From Nocardioides marmoribigeumensis (GTDB lineage: Bacteria > Actinomycetota > Actinomycetes > Propionibacteriales > Nocardioidaceae): DNA of 64,000 nt. Below the pieces are notes generated by a model, which worked only from the letters and a program-made list of their open reading frames with translations, did no database searches and was not told the DNA's origin. Shown here one piece after another: positions 60,284 to 64,000 of this stretch. Both the position numbers and the translations under genes were made by a program. The DNA lies in the NCBI RefSeq assembly GCF_031458325.1, contig NZ_JAVDYG010000001.1, forward strand, positions 1,736,001 to 1,800,000, in the 5' to 3' direction. Position 1 is the stretch's first letter. Each line of letters opens with the position of its first letter.

Positions 60284-61465
60284 ATGAGCACCAAGAACAA
60301 CCCACGGGTCGGGCCGCTGGCCGCGCGGGGCGGTGAGGCGCCGAGCCTCGACGTCGACGGCCTGCTGCGCGACCCCGGCACCCAGGTCATCGTGTGCTGC
60401 GGCTCCGGTGGTGTCGGCAAGACCACGACGTCGGCGGCGCTGGCGCTGCGTGCGGCCGAGATGGGCCGCAAGGTCGTGGTGCTCACGATCGACCCGGCCC
60501 GGCGGCTGGCCCAGTCGATGGGCATCGAGAAGCTCGACAACGTGCCCCGGCCGGTGCCCGGGGTCGACGGCTCCGCGGGCGGCTCGCTCGACGCGATGAT
60601 GCTCGACATGAAGCGCACGTTCGACGACGTGGTGCTCGCCCAGGCCAGCCCCGAGAAGGCCCAGTCGATCCTCAACAACCCCTTCTACGTCACGCTGTCG
60701 AGCTCGTTCGCGGGCACGCAGGAGTACATGGCGATGGAGAAGCTCAGCCAGCTGCGCCAGGACTCCCGCAAGTCGGGCCGCTGGGACCTCATCGTCGTCG
60801 ACACCCCGCCGGCCCGGTCGGCGCTGGACTTCCTCGACGCCCCCGAGCGGCTCTCGGGCTTCCTCGACGGCCGCTTCATCCGGCTGCTGCTCGCTCCGGC
60901 CAAGGGCCCGGCGCGGCTGATGACCAGCGGGATGGGCATGGTGACCAGCACGATGGCCAAGATCGTCGGGGCCCAGGTGCTCAAGGACCTGCAGATGTTC
61001 GTCGCGGCGTTCGACACCCTGTTCGGCGGCTTCCGCAACCGGGCCCAGCAGACCTTCGAGATGCTCCAGACCCGCGAGACCGCGTTCCTGGTCGTGGCCG
61101 CGCCGGAGCCCGACGCGCTGCGCGAGGCGGCGTACTTCGTCGAGCGGCTCGACTCCGAGCACATGCCGCTGGCGGGCCTCGTGGTCAACCGCGCGACGGC
61201 CGGCCTCGACGGGCTCTCGGCCGAGCAGGCGGTCGCCGCGGCCGAGCGGCTGGAGTCCCACGGCGGCTCCGCCTCGGCGGGCGCGACGGCCGGCATGCTG
61301 CGGCTGCACGCCGACCGGATGCGCCGGGTCGCCCGGGAGCGGCGCCTGCGTCAGCGCTTCTCCGCCGCCCACCCGCACGTGCCCACGGCCGTCGTGCCCG
61401 CCCTGTCGACCGACGTCCACGACCTCGCCGGCCTCCGCCAGGTCGGGGACCTGATCAGTAGGTGA
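60284..61465 (+). CDS. ArsA/GET3-like anion-transporting ATPase, second of pair
   Basis: A 393-aa P-loop ATPase. Walker A GSGGVGKTT is at residues 40-48; DPARRLAQSMGI near 72; LIVVDTPPARSALDFLDAP near 168; LVVNRATAGLDGL near 301. It is longer than its partner by a hydrophobic Met-rich insertion (PARLMTSGMGMVTSTMAK) near 208, a possible client-binding region. Corresponds to Rv3680. ATG 60284 follows GGCGGTGG, part of the REP-like element; ATG 60242 is in frame but lies within the repeat. Confidence 0.93.
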   Translation: MSTKNNPRVGPLAARGGEAPSLDVDGLLRDPGTQVIVCCGSGGVGKTTTSAALALRAAEMGRKVVVLTIDPARRLAQSMGIEKLDNVPRPVPGVDGSAGGSLDAMMLDMKRTFDDVVLAQASPEKAQSILNNPFYVTLSSSFAGTQEYMAMEKLSQLRQDSRKSGRWDLIVVDTPPARSALDFLDAPERLSGFLDGRFIRLLLAPAKGPARLMTSGMGMVTSTMAKIVGAQVLKDLQMFVAAFDTLFGGFRNRAQQTFEMLQTRETAFLVVAAPEPDALREAAYFVERLDSEHMPLAGLVVNRATAGLDGLSAEQAVAAAERLESHGGSASAGATAGMLRLHADRMRRVARERRLRQRFSAAHPHVPTAVVPALSTDVHDLAGLRQVGDLISR

Positions 61466-61473
61466 ACGCATGA

Positions 61474-61509
61474 AGACCTGGGCGCCTCGCAAGTGAGGCA
61501 CCCAGGTCT
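61474..61509 (+). terminator. Bidirectional-type hairpin between arsA-like gene and whiB4
   Basis: The arms AGACCTGGGCGCCTC and GAGGCACCCAGGTCT pair over 15 bp with one mismatch and a 6-nt loop. It starts 8 bp after the arsA2 stop and faces the convergent whiB gene (ending at 61634). An extended GC-rich spacer follows to 61633 without a gene. Confidence 0.75.
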
Positions 61510-61633
61510 CGAGTGTGGTGAGTCGCGGCGCGGCGCGTCGAGAGCGACGAAGCGATGCGCAGCGAGCGGAGGAGCGTCGGCGCGCCTCACCAGCGCCGCG
61601 ACGGCGAGCCGGAGGCGAGCAGACGGTGCTGCG

Positions 61634-61942
61634 TCAGGCGCCGAGCGAGCTGGCGACGGTCGCGCCGGCGCCGGCCTGCTCGACCTGGGCGGCCTCGAGG
61701 ATGCGCCGCCACGAGGTGACGTTGGGCCGCTTGCGGAGGATGGCCCGGCGCTCACGCTCGGTCATGCCACCCCAGACGCCCCACTCGATCTGGTTGTCGA
61801 GGGCCTCGGCGAGGCACTCGGTCTTGACCGGGCAGCCGGCGCACATCATCTTGGCCCGGTTCTGTGCTGCCCCGCGGACGAAGAGCTCGTCCGGCTTGGT
61901 CTCCTTGCACTGTGCTTGCGACGCCCAGTCGTCGTTCCACAT
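61634..61942 (-). CDS. whiB4: WhiB-family iron-sulfur transcription factor (WhiB4-like)
   Basis: A 102-aa protein with the [4Fe-4S] ligands Cys12, Cys34, Cys37 and Cys43 (CxxC in MCAGCPVKTEC) and the turn GVWGGMTERERRAI. The basic tail LRKRPNVTSWR contacts DNA. WhiB proteins sense O2/NO or redox state and act with the sigma factor. It is named for its position between the arsA-like pair and ponA2, as Rv3681c is. ATG 61942 has AAGGGG upstream; the open frame before it has no homology. Confidence 0.93.
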   Translation of the reverse strand: MWNDDWASQAQCKETKPDELFVRGAAQNRAKMMCAGCPVKTECLAEALDNQIEWGVWGGMTERERRAILRKRPNVTSWRRILEAAQVEQAGAGATVASSLGA

Positions 61943-62342
61943 ACGCGTATCCCCTTGCGTGTAGCCCTGCTCTCCCAAACAGGGTGTGGAGAAACTCTCC
62001 ACAATCAAAGTTAAGGACGTGTCCCGTTTATCGGCAGACCCGCGGGGACCAAATCCTTCTAGTCCCAAATGACTATGAGCAAGGTCCCGAACCGCCGACT
62101 ACGGTCCTGAAGCAGGCTACCGCCCCGTCACGAAATGACATTCATGTTCTTTCTGTGACTGGTGAGACATCCGAATCGGGACCGTCCCTAGTCATTCCGA
62201 ACTAGTCGGTCATCGTCCCGCCCGAAATCACAGCGTTGTAGTTTCTCCACAACATCGGGCCGATTTCCGGGCCCCAGGGGCGGGGTTCTCCCCAGGCCGA
62301 GCGGTGCCTGTGGAGACTGACCCGTGACGTACCCTTCCCCGT
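61943..62342. other. AT-richer whiB4-ponA2 intergenic region (400 bp)
   Basis: No gene is supported here. GC content visibly drops from about 61945 to 62250 compared with flanking coding DNA. It holds the palindrome at 61985-62003 and further TGTGGAGA copies at 62244-62251 (minus) and 62309-62316, plus three CTAGTC motifs (about 62058, 62190 and 62203). The ponA2 promoter TACCCT is at 62330-62335. Confidence 0.6.
61985..62003 (-). promoter_or_regulatory. Palindromic operator upstream of whiB4
   Basis: TGTGGAGA-AAC-TCTCCACA, perfect 8-bp arms, lies 43 bp upstream of the whiB4 start. The half-site recurs twice more before ponA2. A binding site for a redox or wall-stress regulator is inferred. 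Confidence 0.65.
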
Positions 62343-64000
62343 ATGGCGAGACGCAATCCGCACCGCGACCTGACCGCTGGAGGCGTCGTCTCCCACCTGG
62401 GCGTGATGCTCGCCGTGTCGGCTCTCGTGGGCCTGCTGGTGGCCGGCATCGCCATCCCCTTCGCCGCCCTCGCCGGGGTCGGGGCCCGCACCACCGCCGA
62501 CAGCCTCAAGAACCTGCCGGCCGACCTCGAGACCGCCCCGCTGGCCCAGCGAACCAAGATCCTCGACGTCCACGGCAAGCGCCTGGCCACCTGGTACGAC
62601 CAGAACCGCGTCAACGTGCGGCTCGACGACGTCGCGCTCATCATGCGCAAGGCGATCGTGTCGATCGAGGACTACCGCTTCTACGAGCACGGCGCCCTGG
62701 ACATCAAGGGCACGCTCCGCGCGTTCATCACCAACCAGGCCAGCTCCGGCGTGGTGCAGGGCGGCTCGTCGATCACCCAGCAGATGGTCAAGCAGACGCT
62801 GATCAACCAGGCCGGCAACAACAAGAAGAAGATCGCCGCCGCCCAGGCCGACACCTACGAGCGCAAGTGGAACGAGCTGCGCTACGCCATCGCCTTCGAG
62901 CGCAAGCACTCCAAGGACTGGATCCTCGAGCGCTACCTCAACGTCGCCTACTTCGGCGACGGCGCCTACGGCATCGAGGCGGCCGCCCGGCACTACTTCT
63001 CCGTGCCCGCCAAGAAGCTCACCCTGCGCCAGGCCGCCCTGCTGGCCGGGCTGGTGAAGAACCCCACGAAGTACGACCCCACCGACAACCCCGGCGAGGC
63101 CCGCGCCCGGCGCAACGTCGTGCTGGAGCGCATGCGCGAGCTCGGCGTCATCACCGACCAGCGCGCCGCCCAGATGAGCCGCGCCGGCCTGGGGCTCAGG
63201 ACGACGCCGTCGCGCAACGGGTGCGTCGACGTCACCGGCGAGTTCTTCTGCGACTACCTGCGCGAGTACCTCCTCGCCGACCCCCAGCTGGGCCGCACGG
63301 TCAAGGACCGCCGCCGCCTGCTCTTCGCCGGCGGCCTCACCATCAAGACCACCCTCGACCCGGCCATGCAGAAGGCCGCCGACACGGCCGTGCGCGACCA
63401 CGTCAACCCGACCGACCAGGCCATCGGCGGCCTGGCGATGGTCGAGCCCGGCACCGGCGAGGTCCGCGCGCTCGCCCAGTCGCGGCCGATGGGTGCCGAC
63501 CGCGCCAAGGGCCAGACCTACCTCAACTACGTCGTCCCGCGGGAGTACGGCGACTCCGGCGGCTTCCCCGCCGGCTCGACGTTCAAGGCGTTCGTGCTCG
63601 CCGCGGCGATCAAGCAGGGCATCCCGCTGAGCACCCGCATCAACGCCCCGCAGGAGGTGTTCCTGCCCAACAGCTCCTTCGAGACCTGCGACGGCCCGCT
63701 GCGCAGCACCGACACCTGGTCACCGCAGAACTCCACCGGCACGGGCACCTACGACCTCTACTCCGGCACGCGCGACTCGGTGAACACCTTCTTCGCCCAG
63801 CTCGAGCAGCGCACCGGCCTGTGCGACCCGGTCACGATCGCCAAGGACATGGGCATCCAGGTCCCCGACAACGACATCGTCCCGCCGTTCACCCTCGGCG
63901 TGACCAACACCAACCCGCTGACGATGGCGGGCGCCTACGCCACGTTCGCCGCCCGCGGCCAGTTCTGCGAGCCGCGGCCGGTCGACCAGATCCTCGACGC
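62343..64000 (+). CDS. ponA2: Class A penicillin-binding protein (PonA2-like), 5' part
   Basis: At least 552 codons, cut by the right window edge. A cytoplasmic start (MARRNPHRDL), one membrane helix (about 18-45), then the glycosyltransferase domain: SIEDYRFYEHGALDIKGTLRAF near 105, GGSSITQQMVKQTLINQ near 140, ERYLNVAYFGDGAYGIEAAA near 200. The transpeptidase domain begins near 320, with the acylated Ser in AGSTFK near 418. It builds and cross-links peptidoglycan outside the membrane. Leaderless start: TACCCT at 62330-62335, then ATG 62343. Corresponds to Rv3682, next to whiB4 as in mycobacteria. Confidence 0.96.
   Translation, partial: MARRNPHRDLTAGGVVSHLGVMLAVSALVGLLVAGIAIPFAALAGVGARTTADSLKNLPADLETAPLAQRTKILDVHGKRLATWYDQNRVNVRLDDVALIMRKAIVSIEDYRFYEHGALDIKGTLRAFITNQASSGVVQGGSSITQQMVKQTLINQAGNNKKKIAAAQADTYERKWNELRYAIAFERKHSKDWILERYLNVAYFGDGAYGIEAAARHYFSVPAKKLTLRQAALLAGLVKNPTKYDPTDNPGEARARRNVVLERMRELGVITDQRAAQMSRAGLGLRTTPSRNGCVDVTGEFFCDYLREYLLADPQLGRTVKDRRRLLFAGGLTIKTTLDPAMQKAADTAVRDHVNPTDQAIGGLAMVEPGTGEVRALAQSRPMGADRAKGQTYLNYVVPREYGDSGGFPAGSTFKAFVLAAAIKQGIPLSTRINAPQEVFLPNSSFETCDGPLRSTDTWSPQNSTGTGTYDLYSGTRDSVNTFFAQLEQRTGLCDPVTIAKDMGIQVPDNDIVPPFTLGVTNTNPLTMAGAYATFAARGQFCEPRPVDQILD

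Noticed and set aside
1-64000. CRISPR array or insertion sequence
   Set aside because: No regularly spaced repeat-spacer series, no cas gene and no transposase frame were found. The short tandem repeats seen are hexamers or protein-repeat codons.

Overview
The window comes from the chromosome of a very GC-rich actinobacterium, most likely Nocardioides or a close relative in the Propionibacteriales. This rests on base composition, WhiB and MarP proteins, many leaderless promoters of the form TANNNT followed 6-8 nt later by the start codon, and gene order. From about 47.7 kb to the right end the order marP - Nudix - tlpA-like - nth / crp / MBL - ridA - DUF4177 / arsA-like pair / whiB4 / ponA2 matches the Mycobacterium tuberculosis Rv3671c-Rv3682 neighbourhood as I remember it. 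The species is an inference; no rRNA gene is present.

Region 1 (1-18 kb) looks accessory and is rich in metal and stress functions: two DHA2-type MFS exporters (one cut by the left edge), a CzcO-like flavoprotein, copZ, a copA with an unusual extracytoplasmic extension, an ABC exporter pair, two GNAT acetyltransferases, a cysteine-poor HMA-like mini-protein, a large LuxR (LAL) regulator, and a membrane protein followed by a sulfite-oxidase-family enzyme. Six copies of a ~24-bp motif sit about 60-110 bp upstream of six transcription units here and were not noticed elsewhere, suggesting one shared regulator. Region 2 (18-19.9 kb) holds an ECF sigma factor with a membrane partner, bracketed by two 86-bp direct repeats; the right copy is the leader of tRNA-Lys(UUU), so this may be an insertion or duplication scar.

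Region 3 (19.9-33.4 kb) has a small regulator operon; an arginine deiminase operon (arcD-arcA-arcB-arcC) that continues into a 692-aa protein whose C-terminal half resembles cyanobacterial acyl-ACP reductase; a DUF4242 gene; and pstSCAB behind a Pho box. Region 4 (33.4-47.7 kb) is mixed metabolism: acyl-CoA synthetase, a MerR/B12 CarH-type photoreceptor regulator with a visible operator, tryptophan dioxygenase, a secreted M6 metalloprotease with PKD domains, a thioesterase, a large unrecognised secreted protein, type II NADH dehydrogenase and a crcB pair.

Region 5 (47.7-64 kb) is the conserved mycobacterial-type block. It is interrupted between the DUF4177 gene and the first arsA-like gene by three tandem cobalamin-binding-type proteins without DNA-binding domains and a 3-oxoacid CoA-transferase pair. 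The window ends inside ponA2. The strongest leads for undescribed biology are the six-copy motif, the acyl-ACP-reductase-like protein tied to arginine fermentation, and the cobalamin-protein trio.
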